Counted from the stretch's first letter, positions 30,367 through 40,428 are shown. The stretch is 64,000 bases of DNA from Bradyrhizobium sp. AS23.2 (GCF_001908185.1 NZ_LGHM01000013.1:1-64000), one strand, 5' to 3'. Program-made: numbers and translations. The notes: generated by a model from the sequence alone, not told the origin.

Positions 30367-31665
30367 ATGCGCAATGAGACGATGGCTATTCACGCCGGCT
30401 ACGAACCCGAAGCCACCACGCACGCGGTTGCCGTGCCGATCTACCAGACCGCGGCCTACGCTTTCGACAGCGCCGATCACGGTGCGGCGCTCTTCAATCT
30501 CGAGGCCGAAGGTTTCCGCTACAGCCGTATCGCCAATCCGACCAGCGCCGTGCTGGAGAAGCGCATCAGCCAGCTCGAGGGCGGCGTCGGCGCGCTTGCG
30601 GTCGCGACCGGCCAGGCAGCGCTGCATTTTGCCTTTGTCAACGTCGCTGACCACGGCGGCAACATCGTTTCCGTGCCGCAGCTCTACGGCACCACGCACA
30701 CGCTGCTCTCGCACATCCTGCCGCGGCAGGGCATCACCGGCCGCTTTGCCGAGAGCGACAAGCCTGAGGCGATCGAGAAGCTGATCGACGAGAACACCCG
30801 CGCCGTGTTTGCCGAGACCATCGGCAATCCCGCCGGCAATGTCTGCGACATCGAGGCGCTGGCCAAGATCGCCCATGCGCATGGCGTGCCGCTGATCGTC
30901 GACAATACGGTCGCGACCCCGATCCTGCTCAAGCCGTTTGACTACGGCGCCGACATCGCCGTGCACTCACTCACCAAATTCTTGGGCGGCCACGGCACCA
31001 CGCTCGGCGGCGCCATCGTCGATTCCGGAAACTTTCCGTGGGCCAAGCACGCTGACCGCTTTCCGGCCTACAACAGGCCCGACACCTCCTATCACGGCCT
31101 CGTTTATGCCGAACGCTTCGGCAGGACCGCCTATATCGAGCGCGCGCGCAGCGTCTATCAGCGCACCATGGGTTCGGTGCTGTCGCCGTTCAACGCCTTC
31201 CTGCTGCTCCAGGGCATCGAGACCGTGGCGCTGCGCATGGAGCGTCACGTCGAGAACGCCCAAAAGGTCGCCGAATTCCTCCGCAAGGATCCGCGCGTCG
31301 CCTGGGTCAACTACACCGGTTTCCCGGACAGCCCGTACTATCCGCTGGTGCAGAAATATCTGGGCGGCAACGCGTCCTCGCTGTTTACCTTCGGCATCAA
31401 GGGCGGCATGGAAGCCGGCAAGACCTTCTACGATGCGCTCAAGCTGATCACCCGCCTCGTCAATATCGGCGATGCCAAGTCGCTGGCCTGCCATCCGGCC
31501 TCGACCACGCACCGTCAGATGTCCGCCGAGCAGCAGCGCATCGCCGGCGTGCTGCCGGAGACGATCCGCCTCTCGATCGGCATCGAGCATTCCGCTGATA
31601 TCATCGAGGACATCGACCAGGCACTGGACAAGGCCTGTCCGTCGCGCCTGCAGGCCGCGGAGTAG
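30367..31665 (+). CDS. metY: O-acetylhomoserine sulfhydrylase (aminocarboxypropyltransferase)
   Basis: This 432-residue PLP enzyme of the Cys/Met metabolism family makes homocysteine from an O-acylhomoserine and sulfide. Visible are the cofactor region ATGQAALHFAF near 80, VDNTVATPILLKPFDYGAD near 180, and the Schiff-base Lys in SLTKFLGGHG near 208. The length and the C-terminal HPASTTHRQMS favour MetY over the shorter MetZ/MetB. GCGGAGGTGGCACG gives a good ribosome binding site. metA follows after 12 bp. Confidence 0.93.
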   Translation: MRNETMAIHAGYEPEATTHAVAVPIYQTAAYAFDSADHGAALFNLEAEGFRYSRIANPTSAVLEKRISQLEGGVGALAVATGQAALHFAFVNVADHGGNIVSVPQLYGTTHTLLSHILPRQGITGRFAESDKPEAIEKLIDENTRAVFAETIGNPAGNVCDIEALAKIAHAHGVPLIVDNTVATPILLKPFDYGADIAVHSLTKFLGGHGTTLGGAIVDSGNFPWAKHADRFPAYNRPDTSYHGLVYAERFGRTAYIERARSVYQRTMGSVLSPFNAFLLLQGIETVALRMERHVENAQKVAEFLRKDPRVAWVNYTGFPDSPYYPLVQKYLGGNASSLFTFGIKGGMEAGKTFYDALKLITRLVNIGDAKSLACHPASTTHRQMSAEQQRIAGVLPETIRLSIGIEHSADIIEDIDQALDKACPSRLQAAE

Positions 31666-31677
31666 GCATCAGGGCCG

Positions 31678-32721
31678 ATGAGCATCTTGATCGACAGGGA
31701 TCAAGGTATATCGAGCCCGGCGCTGGTGCCGGCCGACAGCGATCTCGCGCGCGATCACACCAGGCCCGAACTGACCATCGGGCTGATCAACAACATGCCG
31801 GATCCGGCGCTGAAGGCCACCGAGCGGCAGTTCATGAAGCTGCTCCAGGCCGCCGCGGGACCGCGCCGCATCCGCTTCCACTGCTTCTCGCTGCCATCGG
31901 TGAAGCGCTCGTCCGAAGCGAAGTGGCATGTCGAGAGTGAATATTCGGAACTCACCGAGCTCAGGCGCAACAAGTTCGATGGGCTGATCGTTACCGGCGC
32001 AGAGCCGCTCGCACCCGATCTCGAGCAGGAACCGTACTGGCGCGATCTCACCGAGCTCATCGACTGGGCCAGGGTCAACACACGTTCGACGATCTGGTCG
32101 TGCCTCGCCGCGCACGCTGCGGTGCTGCATCTCGACCGTATTGAGCGGCGGCGGCTTCCGGCCAAGTGCCACGGTGTCTTCGACTGCGACGCCGTGACGA
32201 GCGATCCGCTGACGGGCGCCGCGCCAGCGCCGCTCAAGGTCTCGCATTCGCGCCTGAATGAGATCACCGAGGCTGACCTCACGCAGTCCGGCTATCAGGT
32301 GCTGACACGCTCGGCCCTGGCCGGCGTCGATATCTTCGTCCGGCAGTATGCCAGCCGCTTCGTGTTCTTCCAGGGCCACCCCGAGTACGACGCACTGTCG
32401 CTCCAGCGCGAATATCTGCGCGACATTGGTCGCTATCTTGCGCGCGAGCGGGAGAACTATCCGGCGGTGCCTGTGAGCTATTTTGACGGGGCGACGGAAG
32501 AAAAGCTCGCACGATTCGAAAGGCGGGCAAAGCACGAGCGGCATCCGGCGATCACCAACCACCTTCCAGCGCTGAATTTGCGCGCCGATATCGCGGCCGG
32601 CAGCGCCGCCGCGGCGCTGTTCAGCAACTGGCTGCAATATCTTGGCGCGGAAGCCGACGCCTCGGTCCTTGCGCGCTCAACCAAGACGCGCAGGTTTCAC
32701 GTTAGGACTAACGAAGTGTGA
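31678..32721 (+). CDS. metA: Homoserine O-acyltransferase, MetA family
   Basis: This 347-residue protein acylates homoserine for the MetY step. Catalytic residues are Cys142 (WSCLAAHAAVL), His234 and Glu236 (GHPEYD), and Lys46. In this family residue 111 largely sets the donor: Gly for succinyl-CoA, Glu for acetyl-CoA. Here the loop reads TGAEPLAPDLE, with Leu at 111, so the donor cannot be called. MetY next door prefers O-acetylhomoserine in general. It is probably co-transcribed with metY. Confidence 0.88.
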   Translation: MSILIDRDQGISSPALVPADSDLARDHTRPELTIGLINNMPDPALKATERQFMKLLQAAAGPRRIRFHCFSLPSVKRSSEAKWHVESEYSELTELRRNKFDGLIVTGAEPLAPDLEQEPYWRDLTELIDWARVNTRSTIWSCLAAHAAVLHLDRIERRRLPAKCHGVFDCDAVTSDPLTGAAPAPLKVSHSRLNEITEADLTQSGYQVLTRSALAGVDIFVRQYASRFVFFQGHPEYDALSLQREYLRDIGRYLARERENYPAVPVSYFDGATEEKLARFERRAKHERHPAITNHLPALNLRADIAAGSAAAALFSNWLQYLGAEADASVLARSTKTRRFHVRTNEV

Positions 32722-32784
32722 TGCTTGCCTCGGGCGACACACGAATGCTTGAGTGAAGGGGCGGGGCAAACAGGAAATGCGGTC

Positions 32785-33528
32785 GTGTGGTCGGCACTCC
32801 AGGGACGCGTGAGCAATCGGTTGGCCCGGCATTTCCACGCCGCGCCGCACCGCCTGCCTGCGCATGCGCCGATGGTGAGCTTCACCTTCGATGACGCTCC
32901 CGATAGCGCGGCCAGCCAGGGCGCCGAGCTTATCGAGAGGCACGGCGGCCGCGGCACGTACTACATCGCCGGCAGCCTGATCGGGCGTCCATCGGACCAT
33001 TGGCACGGCCTGTCGAACGACGCAATCGTGCGGCTTCACCGCGCCGGCCACGAGATTGCCTGCCACACCTTCTCGCACCAGAGCGCGCCCAATCTCGACG
33101 AAGCGGGCATGGCCCGCGAGATCGAACGGAACCGCAATCATTTCCGCGATATCGATTCCTCGATCACGCTGGAGAACTTTGCCTATCCGTACGGCCTCGC
33201 CTCGGTCTGGCGCAAGCCGCAGCTCGCCAGGACCTTCCGCTCGGCACGCGGCATCCTTCCCGGCGTCAATCGCGACGTCATCGATCTCCAGCTGCTGCGC
33301 GCATCGCCCCTTGTTGACCGCGACATCGACACGGCGGGTGTGGATCGTTACTTCGACGAGGCGGTCGCGAGCGGCGGCTGGCTGATCTTCTACGGCCATG
33401 ACGTCGTCGATGAGCCGAGCCCCTATGGCTGTACCCCGAACCTGCTGCGCCACGCGCTGGAGGCGGCAGAAAAGCGCAACATGCCGATCGTGACGGTCGC
33501 CGAGGCGCTGCGAAGGATTGGGGCGTAG
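32785..33528 (+). CDS. Polysaccharide deacetylase (NodB-type) family protein
   Basis: This protein of about 247 residues has the NodB metal-site blocks: FTFDDAP near residue 33, HEIACHTFSHQS near 95 and FAYPYG near 140, with FYGHDV near 220. It should remove an acyl group from an amino sugar or a related substrate. There is no signal peptide in any start version. GTG 32785 follows AGGAAATGCGGTC and is preferred; a TTG frame from 32725 would add 20 residues with no ribosome binding site. Substrate is unknown; the chromosomal location with no other nod genes argues against NodB itself. Confidence 0.78.
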   Translation: MWSALQGRVSNRLARHFHAAPHRLPAHAPMVSFTFDDAPDSAASQGAELIERHGGRGTYYIAGSLIGRPSDHWHGLSNDAIVRLHRAGHEIACHTFSHQSAPNLDEAGMAREIERNRNHFRDIDSSITLENFAYPYGLASVWRKPQLARTFRSARGILPGVNRDVIDLQLLRASPLVDRDIDTAGVDRYFDEAVASGGWLIFYGHDVVDEPSPYGCTPNLLRHALEAAEKRNMPIVTVAEALRRIGA

Positions 33529-33636
33529 TCTCGTTACCTGTCCCCGCGAGCGGGGGGAGGTAGAAGATGGACTTGCCACGCCCGCGCGGTCATGCGACTG
33601 GCCTTGTGACGAATCTCACGGCACCGCTCCGACACC

Positions 33637-35502
33637 ATGACCGCTTCCTCCACCGCTCCGCTGCCTGCGCCGGCCAACGGCCGTGACGCGCTGTCGGTGT
33701 TGCATTCGGTGTTCGGCCTGCCGGGTTTCCGCGGCGCGCAGGGCGAGATCATCCGGCACGTCACGGACGGTGGCAATTGCCTGGTCCTGATGCCGACCGG
33801 CGGCGGCAAGTCGCTGTGCTACCAGCTTCCGTCACTGTTGCGTGAGGGCTGCGGCATCGTGGTCTCGCCGCTGATCGCGCTGATGCGCGACCAGGTCGCG
33901 GGCCTGATCGAAGCCGGTGTCAACGCCGCGGCGCTGAACTCGTCGTTGACGCTGCAGGAGGCGTCCGAGGTCGAGCGTCGCCTGATCTCGGGTGATCTCG
34001 ACCTGCTCTATATCGCGCCGGAACGCCTCGTCACGCCGCGGTGCCTGTCGCTGCTGGCGCAGGCAAAGGTGGCGCTGTTCGCGATCGATGAAGCGCACTG
34101 CGTCTCGCAATGGGGCCACGACTTCCGTCCCGAATATGTCGGCCTCTCCGTCATCGCCGAGCGCTTTCCCGAGGTGCCACGCATCGCCCTGACCGCGACC
34201 GCCGACGAATTGACGCGGAAGGAGATCGTCGAACGCCTGCGTCTTGCGGACAGCCCACAATTCGTCGCCAGCTTCGACCGCCCCAACATCCGCTACGAAA
34301 TCGTCGACAAGCGCAATGCGGTGTCGCAGCTCAAGGAGTTCATCCGGGAACGCCATGCCGGCGATGCCGGCGTGGTCTACTGCCTGTCGCGCAACCGCGT
34401 CGAGGAAGTCGCCGCTGCGCTCGAGGACGCCGGCATTGCAGCGCTGCCCTATCACGCCGGGCTCGACAGCAGCGTGCGCTCGCGCAACCAGGACCGCTTC
34501 CTCAACGAGGACGGCATCGTCATCGTCGCGACCGTCGCCTTCGGCATGGGCATCGACAAGCCTGACGTGCGCTTCGTCGCCCATCTCGATCTGCCCAAGA
34601 GCATCGAGGCCTACTACCAGGAGACGGGGCGCGCCGGCCGCGACGGCAAGCCGTCCGCTGCCTGGATGGCCTATGGCCTCTCCGACATCGTGCAGCAGCG
34701 CCGCATGATCGACGAATCCGGCGCCTCGGACGATTTCAAGCGGGTCTCGATCGGCAAGCTCGACGCGCTGGTTGGCCTCGCCGAAACGCCGCACTGCCGG
34801 CGCCGGCGGCTGCTCGCCTATTTCGGCGAGATCGTGACGGGCGAGACCTGCGGCAATTGCGACAATTGCCTGACGCCGCCCAAGATGCGCGACGGCAAGG
34901 TGCTGGCGCAGAAGCTCCTGTCCTGCGTCTATCGCACCGGGCAACGTTTCGGCGCGATGCATCTGATCGACGTCCTGATCGGACGCCTGACCGAGAAGGT
35001 GACGCAGTTCGGCCACGACAAGCTCTCGGTGTTCGGCATCGGGCGCGAGCTCAACGAAAAGCAGTGGCGCACCGTGCTGCGGCAGCTTGTGGCGATGGGC
35101 CATTTGCAGAGCGACAGCGAAGCTTTTGGCGCGCTGAAATTGACGGATTCCGCACGCGGCGTGCTGCGCGGCGAGACCGAGGTGTGGCTGCGCGAGGAGG
35201 CGCCCGGCACCCGCATCCGTTCGAGCCGCGCCAAATCCCGCCGCGGTGACCTCGCGCCCGCGGCAAACGCCGCCCAAGGCGATGTCGATCCCGAATTGCG
35301 CGCGCGCCTGCGCTCCTGGCGTTCAGACGTCGCGCGCGAACGCGCCGTGCCGGCCTATGTGGTGCTGCACGATGCCACCATCGACGGCATCGTCCGGGCC
35401 TGGCCGACCACGCTGGACGAACTGCGCAACGTGCCGGGAATTGGCGACAAGAAGCTCGAGCATTACGGCGACGAGCTGCTGCAGATTATCAGGACGCGGT
35501 AG
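33637..35502 (+). CDS. recQ: ATP-dependent DNA helicase RecQ
   Basis: This 621-residue 3'-5' superfamily 2 helicase acts in recombination and stalled-fork repair. Motifs are Walker [16 protein letters not shown] near 50, DEAH box [20 protein letters not shown] near 150, motif [14 protein letters not shown] near 330, and a zinc-binding CGNCDNC near 408. The winged-helix RQC domain follows, then a C-terminal HRDC domain (about 550-620). Domain order and length match E. coli RecQ. No strong ribosome binding site is visible before the ATG. Confidence 0.96.
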   Translation: MTASSTAPLPAPANGRDALSVLHSVFGLPGFRGAQGEIIRHVTDGGNCLVLMPTGGGKSLCYQLPSLLREGCGIVVSPLIALMRDQVAGLIEAGVNAAALNSSLTLQEASEVERRLISGDLDLLYIAPERLVTPRCLSLLAQAKVALFAIDEAHCVSQWGHDFRPEYVGLSVIAERFPEVPRIALTATADELTRKEIVERLRLADSPQFVASFDRPNIRYEIVDKRNAVSQLKEFIRERHAGDAGVVYCLSRNRVEEVAAALEDAGIAALPYHAGLDSSVRSRNQDRFLNEDGIVIVATVAFGMGIDKPDVRFVAHLDLPKSIEAYYQETGRAGRDGKPSAAWMAYGLSDIVQQRRMIDESGASDDFKRVSIGKLDALVGLAETPHCRRRRLLAYFGEIVTGETCGNCDNCLTPPKMRDGKVLAQKLLSCVYRTGQRFGAMHLIDVLIGRLTEKVTQFGHDKLSVFGIGRELNEKQWRTVLRQLVAMGHLQSDSEAFGALKLTDSARGVLRGETEVWLREEAPGTRIRSSRAKSRRGDLAPAANAAQGDVDPELRARLRSWRSDVARERAVPAYVVLHDATIDGIVRAWPTTLDELRNVPGIGDKKLEHYGDELLQIIRTR

Positions 35503-35518
35503 GCCGCCAATATCTCCG

Positions 35519-35670
35519 CTGTCATCCCGGACAAGCGAAGCGCAGATCCGGGATCCATAGCCACAGGCCGATGTGGTTACGGTAAGCTGCTAACCACGAG
35601 TCTTAGCCAAACGCGATCCGGTGGTTATGGGTCCCGGGCTCGCGACTTCGTCGCGCCCCGTGACGACAGT
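35519..35670. repeat. Long palindromic repeat between recQ and acdS
   Basis: The ends TGTCATCCCGG and GTGACGACAG, with inner ATCCATAGCCACAGG / CCGGTGGTTATGGGTCC pairing, form a 150-bp structure related to those after the chemoreceptor genes. It lies between convergent genes. Confidence 0.8.
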
Positions 35671-35679
35671 ATTGGTAGG

Positions 35680-36693
35680 CTACCCATTCCGGAACGCGTA
35701 CGCATAGCCGTTCAGCGCGGGCGCACCGCCGAGATGGGCGTAGAGGATCTTCGCGCCCGGCTCGAAATGGCCCTTCTGCGCGAGGTCGATCAGGCCCTGC
35801 ATCGACTTGCCTTCGTAGACGGGGTCGGTGATCATGCCTTCGAGCCGCGCCGTGAGCCGGATCGCCTCCTTGGTCTCTTCCGACGGCACGCCATAGGCCG
35901 GATAGGCGTATTCCTCGATCAGCACGACGTCATCAGCGACGAGCTCCTTGCCGAGCTCGACGAGCTTTGCGGTGTTCTGCGCGATCTCGAGCACCTGCGC
36001 TTTCGTCTGCGCCGGCGTGAACGACGCGTCGATACCGATCACTTTTCGGGCACGGCCGTCGGCGGCGAAGCCGACCAACATGCCGGCATGGGTGGAGCCG
36101 GTGACGGTGCAGACGATGATGTAGTCGAACTTGAAGCCGAGCTCAGCTTCCTGCTTGCGCACCTCCTCGGCGAAGCCGACATAGCCGAGGCCGCCATATT
36201 TGTGCACGGAGGCGCCGGCGGGAATCGCGTAAGGCTTGCCGCCAGCGGCCTTCACCTCCTCGATCGCCTGCTCCCAGCTCTTGCGAATGCCGATGTCGAA
36301 ACCGTCGTCGACGAGGCGCACGTCGGCGCCCATGATGCGCGAGAGCATGATGTTACCGACGCGGTCATAGACGGCGTCCTCGTGCGGCACCCATGCTTCC
36401 TGCACCAGGCGGCACTTCATGCCGATCTTGGCGGCGACGGCCGCGACCATGCGGGTGTGGTTCGACTGCACACCGCCGATCGAAACCAGCGTGTCGGCGT
36501 TCGAGGCGATCGCGTCGGGGATGATGTATTCGAGCTTGCGCAGCTTGTTGCCGCCATAGGCGAGGCCGGAATTGCAGTCCTCGCGCTTGGCGTAGATCTC
36601 GACCTTGCCGCCGAGATGCTTCGACAGCCGCTCCAGCTTCTCGATGGGCGTCGGGCCGAAGGTCAACGGATAGCGTGCGAATTTTTCCAGCAT
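35680..36693 (-). CDS. acdS: 1-aminocyclopropane-1-carboxylate (ACC) deaminase
   Basis: This 337-residue PLP enzyme cleaves the ethylene precursor ACC to 2-oxobutyrate and ammonia, lowering plant ethylene around or inside roots. The residues that separate true AcdS from D-cysteine desulfhydrase are all in place, one position earlier than in the Pseudomonas enzyme: Lys50 (GGNKLRK), Ser77 (GGVQSNHT), Tyr293 and Glu294 (PVYEGKS) and Leu321 (AHLGGAP). It is divergent from an Lrp-type gene, the usual acdS-acdR layout. Confidence 0.96.
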   Translation of the reverse strand: MLEKFARYPLTFGPTPIEKLERLSKHLGGKVEIYAKREDCNSGLAYGGNKLRKLEYIIPDAIASNADTLVSIGGVQSNHTRMVAAVAAKIGMKCRLVQEAWVPHEDAVYDRVGNIMLSRIMGADVRLVDDGFDIGIRKSWEQAIEEVKAAGGKPYAIPAGASVHKYGGLGYVGFAEEVRKQEAELGFKFDYIIVCTVTGSTHAGMLVGFAADGRARKVIGIDASFTPAQTKAQVLEIAQNTAKLVELGKELVADDVVLIEEYAYPAYGVPSEETKEAIRLTARLEGMITDPVYEGKSMQGLIDLAQKGHFEPGAKILYAHLGGAPALNGYAYAFRNG

Positions 36694-36827
36694 CGTCAGT
36701 CATCCCGATTGGCGTTGGTGTCTTGGAGGTGTCCTGGACGTCGCTAGCATTGGTCTGCAAAAATGTGCTCTCATTTATTCCGGCGATATTGCCCATGGTC
36801 TTGCGCCAACGGTCCTGTGAGCTATCA

Positions 36828-36845
36828 TTTCTTTCGTAAAAGAAA
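36828..36845. promoter_or_regulatory. Putative AcdR operator
   Basis: TTTCTTT-CGTA-AAAGAAA is a perfect 7-bp inverted repeat 21 bp upstream of the acdR start and 134 bp upstream of acdS. The position fits a site bound by AcdR to control both genes. Assigned by symmetry and place only. Confidence 0.55.
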
Positions 36846-36866
36846 CGATGTACGGAAGTTTCTTCC

Positions 36867-37331
36867 ATGCCCGCCCGACTCGACCGCATCGACCTCAAGA
36901 TGCTGAGGTTGCTGCAAAATAACGGCCGGCTCAGCAACGCTGAGCTGGCCGAAACCGTCGCGATCAGCCCCGCCACCTGTCATCGCCGTACCCAGCGTCT
37001 GTTCGAGGAGGGCTTCATCGCCGCCGTCCGTGCCATGGTCGCCCCGAAGAAGGTGGCGAAGGGCACACTGGTGATGGTCGGCGTCGTGCTCGACCGCTCG
37101 ACGCCGGAGAGCTTTGCGAGCTTCGAGCAGGCGATCGCCAAGCTCAAATTCGTGCTCGACTGCCACCTCGTCGCCGGCGACTTCGACTACTTCCTGAAAA
37201 TCCGCGTCGGCGACATGGAGGATTTCAACCGCATCCACGGCGAGCAGCTCATCGCGCTGCCCGGCGTCCGCCAGACCCGCACCTTCTTCGTGATGAAGGA
37301 GGTCGTCGACAACGCGCCGCTGGAATTCTGA
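36867..37331 (+). CDS. acdR: Lrp/AsnC regulator of ACC deaminase
   Basis: This 154-residue protein has the Lrp helix-turn-helix (LDRIDLKMLRLLQNNGRL, then AELAETVAISPATCHRRTQR) and a C-terminal ligand-sensing domain (LDCHLVAGDFDYFLKIRVGD). Its divergent position next to acdS is the arrangement in which AcdR activates acdS in response to ACC. A palindrome lies directly upstream. Family is certain; the specific role rests on gene order. Confidence 0.9.
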   Translation: MPARLDRIDLKMLRLLQNNGRLSNAELAETVAISPATCHRRTQRLFEEGFIAAVRAMVAPKKVAKGTLVMVGVVLDRSTPESFASFEQAIAKLKFVLDCHLVAGDFDYFLKIRVGDMEDFNRIHGEQLIALPGVRQTRTFFVMKEVVDNAPLEF

Positions 37332-37412
37332 GCAGGGCCGTCACGGCAACTTCACTTGCCTTGCGTGCGCACGCGGGCGAGCCTCGCAGCTTCTCAACGA
37401 GGAGATCCCACC

Positions 37413-37973
37413 GTGCGCCTTCCTATTCTCGATCCGAAAGAGCTGACCGACGAACAGAAGCCGCTCTATGACGACATGCGAGCCGGCATCAAGGACCACT
37501 TCAAGGGCTTTGTGAACATGCGCGACGACGGCGCGCTGCTCGGGCCCTGGAATCCCTGGATCCGTGAGCCGCGCTTCGGCGGGCCGGTGTGGGAGCTGGT
37601 CAAGGCGATCGCGTCGAACTCGCTGCTGCCGGCGCCGGTGCGCGAGGTCGCGATCCTCGTCACCGGCTCGCACTTCCGCTCCGGCTACGAGCTCTATGCT
37701 CACGTGCTGGTCGCCGAACAGCGCGGCCTGTCCGACGAGAAGCTCGCGACCATTGTAGCCGGCCAGCGTCCGGTCGACCTCACCAAGCAGGAAGCCGTTG
37801 CCTACGACATGGCCTCCGCGCTGGTCAGCGGCGGTGTGCTGCCGGAACTGACCTGGCGCGCCGCGGTGAAGGAGTTCGGCGAGCATGGCGCGGCGGAGCT
37901 TTCTTATCTCGTCGGCGTCTATTGCATGGTCTCGGTCACGCTCAACACCTTCGACGTGCCGGTGCCGGAGTAG
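37413..37973 (+). CDS. Carboxymuconolactone decarboxylase (CMD) family protein
   Basis: This 186-residue helical protein has a CMD core from about residue 60 to 120 (REVAILVTGSHFRSGYELYAH). It has the YE...H pattern of the decarboxylase-like branch and lacks the CxxC of AhpD-type peroxidases. Its reaction is unknown. GTG 37413 is chosen because CGAGGAGATCCCACC precedes it; the open frame reaches 37356 with no start signal. Confidence 0.82.
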   Translation: MRLPILDPKELTDEQKPLYDDMRAGIKDHFKGFVNMRDDGALLGPWNPWIREPRFGGPVWELVKAIASNSLLPAPVREVAILVTGSHFRSGYELYAHVLVAEQRGLSDEKLATIVAGQRPVDLTKQEAVAYDMASALVSGGVLPELTWRAAVKEFGEHGAAELSYLVGVYCMVSVTLNTFDVPVPE

Positions 37974-37981
37974 CGTGGCGC

Positions 37982-38887
37982 CTAGTTGCGTACGGCGTAG
38001 AGCGGCGTGCGCAGCGTCACCTGATAGGACGGCTTCGGCACCCAAGCGATCTGCGCGGTGAGGCCGAACAGGCGGTTGTCGTTGTCGTCCATCCGGTCGA
38101 GGTCGAAGCGCAGGATCGGTTGCGTGAAGGGTTCCGCGAGTGTCCGGCCTGCGATCTGCGCGCCGCCGAACGACTGCACACCGAGGCGGCCGGTGAACTT
38201 CCAGTTGCTCGGCCACTGATAGTAGCCGCCGGCATAAAGGATCGTGTTCGGCTTGATGCTGGCGAATTGGCTGGCGATGTCGGTGTGGGTGTATTGCAGG
38301 CCCGCAAGCCAGCCCCGTGTCTCGTCCTCATCCAGCGCGTAGTCGAATTCCAGGATGTTGTTGAACGACGTCGTCATGCCCGGTTCGTTCGGCACCGATT
38401 GCGTCAGGGTCGATTGCAGCGTGATCGTCGGGATATTGCCGCCGTTCTGCTGATACAGATCCGCCTGCACGCCGATGTTCCAGCTGGTGATGTCGAACGC
38501 CGACCAGCCGCCGCCGAGATCGGTCGCCGAGCCGGACACGCCGCCATAGAGCGAGACACTATCGCTGACGTCGACGGTCAGCGGCAGATCGACGGCGATC
38601 GATCTCGCGGCCGGCAAGCCGGTCGGCAGCATCGTGCCTCGGCGCGCCGCCAGTGCGTCGAGCGCGGCCGACAATGAGGTGTTGCCGAAGCCGAGCCCGA
38701 GCGTGCCCGCCGGGATCGTCGCATAAGTCGTGCGCAGATCGAGATAGATGTTTGGGACAGCCGGTTTCGCCGGTGCGTCCTCCTCGTCGTCAGCGGCGAA
38801 GGCGCCACCCGCCGAAATCGTCAAACCGAGGAGCCCCATCGCGACAGCGCGCAAAGCCGGACGGTGCGATAGGCAGTAATATGACAC
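37982..38887 (-). CDS. Exported beta-rich envelope protein, unknown function
   Basis: This protein of up to 301 residues has a signal peptide ending at AFA near residue 31. The mature part alternates short hydrophobic and polar stretches with aromatic strand ends (SVSLYGGVSGSATDL, NTILYAGGYYQW, YQVTLRTPLYAV), as in small outer-membrane beta-barrels. No family was recognised. The start is uncertain: GTG 38887 or the internal ATG at residue 17 just before the hydrophobic core. It is convergent with the CMD gene, 8 bp apart. Confidence 0.7.
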   Translation of the reverse strand: MSYYCLSHRPALRAVAMGLLGLTISAGGAFAADDEEDAPAKPAVPNIYLDLRTTYATIPAGTLGLGFGNTSLSAALDALAARRGTMLPTGLPAARSIAVDLPLTVDVSDSVSLYGGVSGSATDLGGGWSAFDITSWNIGVQADLYQQNGGNIPTITLQSTLTQSVPNEPGMTTSFNNILEFDYALDEDETRGWLAGLQYTHTDIASQFASIKPNTILYAGGYYQWPSNWKFTGRLGVQSFGGAQIAGRTLAEPFTQPILRFDLDRMDDNDNRLFGLTAQIAWVPKPSYQVTLRTPLYAVRN

Positions 38888-39069
38888 GTGACAATCCGAC
38901 GCGTGGCGCTCTGATGACGGAACCGTTCGCTAGATGGAACGTGACCACTCGTGTGGTCAAGCGCTATCCGCGAACGATGGACTGCGCCGACGTGCGCGGT
39001 TACCCTGCCGTGATCGCACTGACATCCGCGCACGCCAGAGCGCAGCCCGGACAACGGAGAACGACAGCC

Positions 39070-39315
39070 ATGAACACGTCACGCCGCATCCTCCTCGCCG
39101 GACTGGCGGGGCTCGCCGTCGCTCCGACCGTTGCGGGGGCCGCTCCGACGCCCCTAGCCGACGAGGTGACGGTTGCCGAAGAACGCTTTGCCCGCATGAT
39201 CGCCGCGGCGCATGCGCCCGACGTCACCTGCGCACGGCAGGCCGAGCGCTACGCGGAGACGCATTGGCCTGAATATGTTGTGGCAGCCAGGGCGGTGCTC
39301 GACGCGCGCGTCTGA
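39070..39315 (+). CDS. Small exported protein with twin-arginine start
   Basis: This 81-residue protein begins MNTSRRILLAGLAGLAVAP, an RR-containing signal sequence, with likely cleavage after VAGA near residue 24. The mature 57 residues are helical, with two His and one Cys. CGGAGAACGACAGCC gives a good ribosome binding site. It is too short for domain assignment and I do not recognise it. It is convergent with the esterase gene, 9 bp apart. Confidence 0.65.
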   Translation: MNTSRRILLAGLAGLAVAPTVAGAAPTPLADEVTVAEERFARMIAAAHAPDVTCARQAERYAETHWPEYVVAARAVLDARV

Positions 39316-39324
39316 TTCCCGCTT

Positions 39325-40260
39325 TTACTTCTCCACCGCTCGCCTGACCTGCTCGCCGATCTGCGAGAGCACCAGCTGCGCCTGCGGCAGGATCGCGCCC
39401 ATGGCGTGAAAGTTGTGAACCATGCCGTCATGGCAGACGTGCTCGACGGTGACGCCCGCGGTGAGCAGTTTGCGCGCATAGGCATTGCCTTCGTCGCGCA
39501 TCGGGTCAAACTCGGCGGTGTGAATGATCGCGGTCGGCAGGCCCGCCAGCCGTGTCGCGCGCAACGGCGAGACGCGGGGATCGGCGGCGTCGATGCCGTC
39601 CGGAAGATAGTCGGAAAGGTCGGCTTCGATCGTGACGCGATCGATCAGATGGCCTTCGGCGAACGCCTCGCGTGAGGGTGAGGTCTCCTCGAAATCCAGC
39701 ACCGGGCAGATCAGGCATTGTGCGACGATCGAGAGGCCGGCGTTCTGCATCGCCTCCTGGCACACAATCGCAGCGAGCGTGGCGCCGGCGGAGTCGCCGC
39801 CGACCACCAGACGTTCGGCGTCTATGCCGAGCGATGGGGCCTCGCGCGCGACCCATTCGGTAGCGGCAATCGCATCGTCCACGGCGGCGGGAAATTTGTG
39901 CTCGGGCGCGAGCCGGTAGTCGACCGAGACGAGGCGGCAGCCGGTCACATGCGCCAGCGCCGCCGCGATGCGGTCGTGCGTCGCAACGCTTCCGGCAACG
40001 AGCCCGCCGCCATGAAAGAACACGAAGCCCGGCGCGCGTTCACCCGCGCTTGCGGGCGAGTAGAGGCGATAGGGGAGTTCGCCTCCAGGGCCGGGCAGCA
40101 TGCCGTCGGACGTGGTCACATCCGGCGCCTCCGCGCGTGCGAACTGCATCAGCTTCGCCAGCGACTGCCGCCGTGCCTCGACGCTCGGCCGGCTCCGCGC
40201 CTGCGGCGCGGCCGCAGCCATCATGGTCAACAAACGCTTTGCGAGCGGATCGAGCGGCAT
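39325..40260 (-). CDS. Alpha/beta hydrolase, hormone-sensitive lipase (HSL) family esterase
   Basis: This 311-residue esterase has the HSL oxyanion motif FFHGGGLVAG near 80, the nucleophile elbow GGDSAGATLA near 155, the acid in AEFDPMRDEG near 255 and the catalytic His in GMVHNFH near 285. It should hydrolyse short acyl esters. ACGGAGTTTCCC precedes the ATG at 40260; the long frame beyond it is antisense to the aminotransferase gene and is not coding. The substrate is unknown. Confidence 0.9.
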   Translation of the reverse strand: MPLDPLAKRLLTMMAAAAPQARSRPSVEARRQSLAKLMQFARAEAPDVTTSDGMLPGPGGELPYRLYSPASAGERAPGFVFFHGGGLVAGSVATHDRIAAALAHVTGCRLVSVDYRLAPEHKFPAAVDDAIAATEWVAREAPSLGIDAERLVVGGDSAGATLAAIVCQEAMQNAGLSIVAQCLICPVLDFEETSPSREAFAEGHLIDRVTIEADLSDYLPDGIDAADPRVSPLRATRLAGLPTAIIHTAEFDPMRDEGNAYARKLLTAGVTVEHVCHDGMVHNFHAMGAILPQAQLVLSQIGEQVRRAVEK

Positions 40261-40428
40261 GGGAAACTCCGTAGCGCAGTCGACATTATAGCCGGTTTGT
40301 TCTTCGATAGTGCCTCGATGCTTACCCCCTCCTGGAGGGAGAAGGTTGCAGTTCCGCGCAGCAAATCGTTTAGAAATTGGGACAATAGTGCCCGGACATT
40401 GCGGCATCACGCCAAGGGGAGGCCGGTC

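Noticed and set aside
32785..33528. Nodulation gene nodB
   Set aside because: Only the generic deacetylase motifs are present, and there are no other nod genes or nod boxes nearby.
38923..38947. GGAAC-N16-CGTG upstream of the small exported protein
   Set aside because: The -10 has a mismatch at a conserved T and it is over 120 bp from the start codon.
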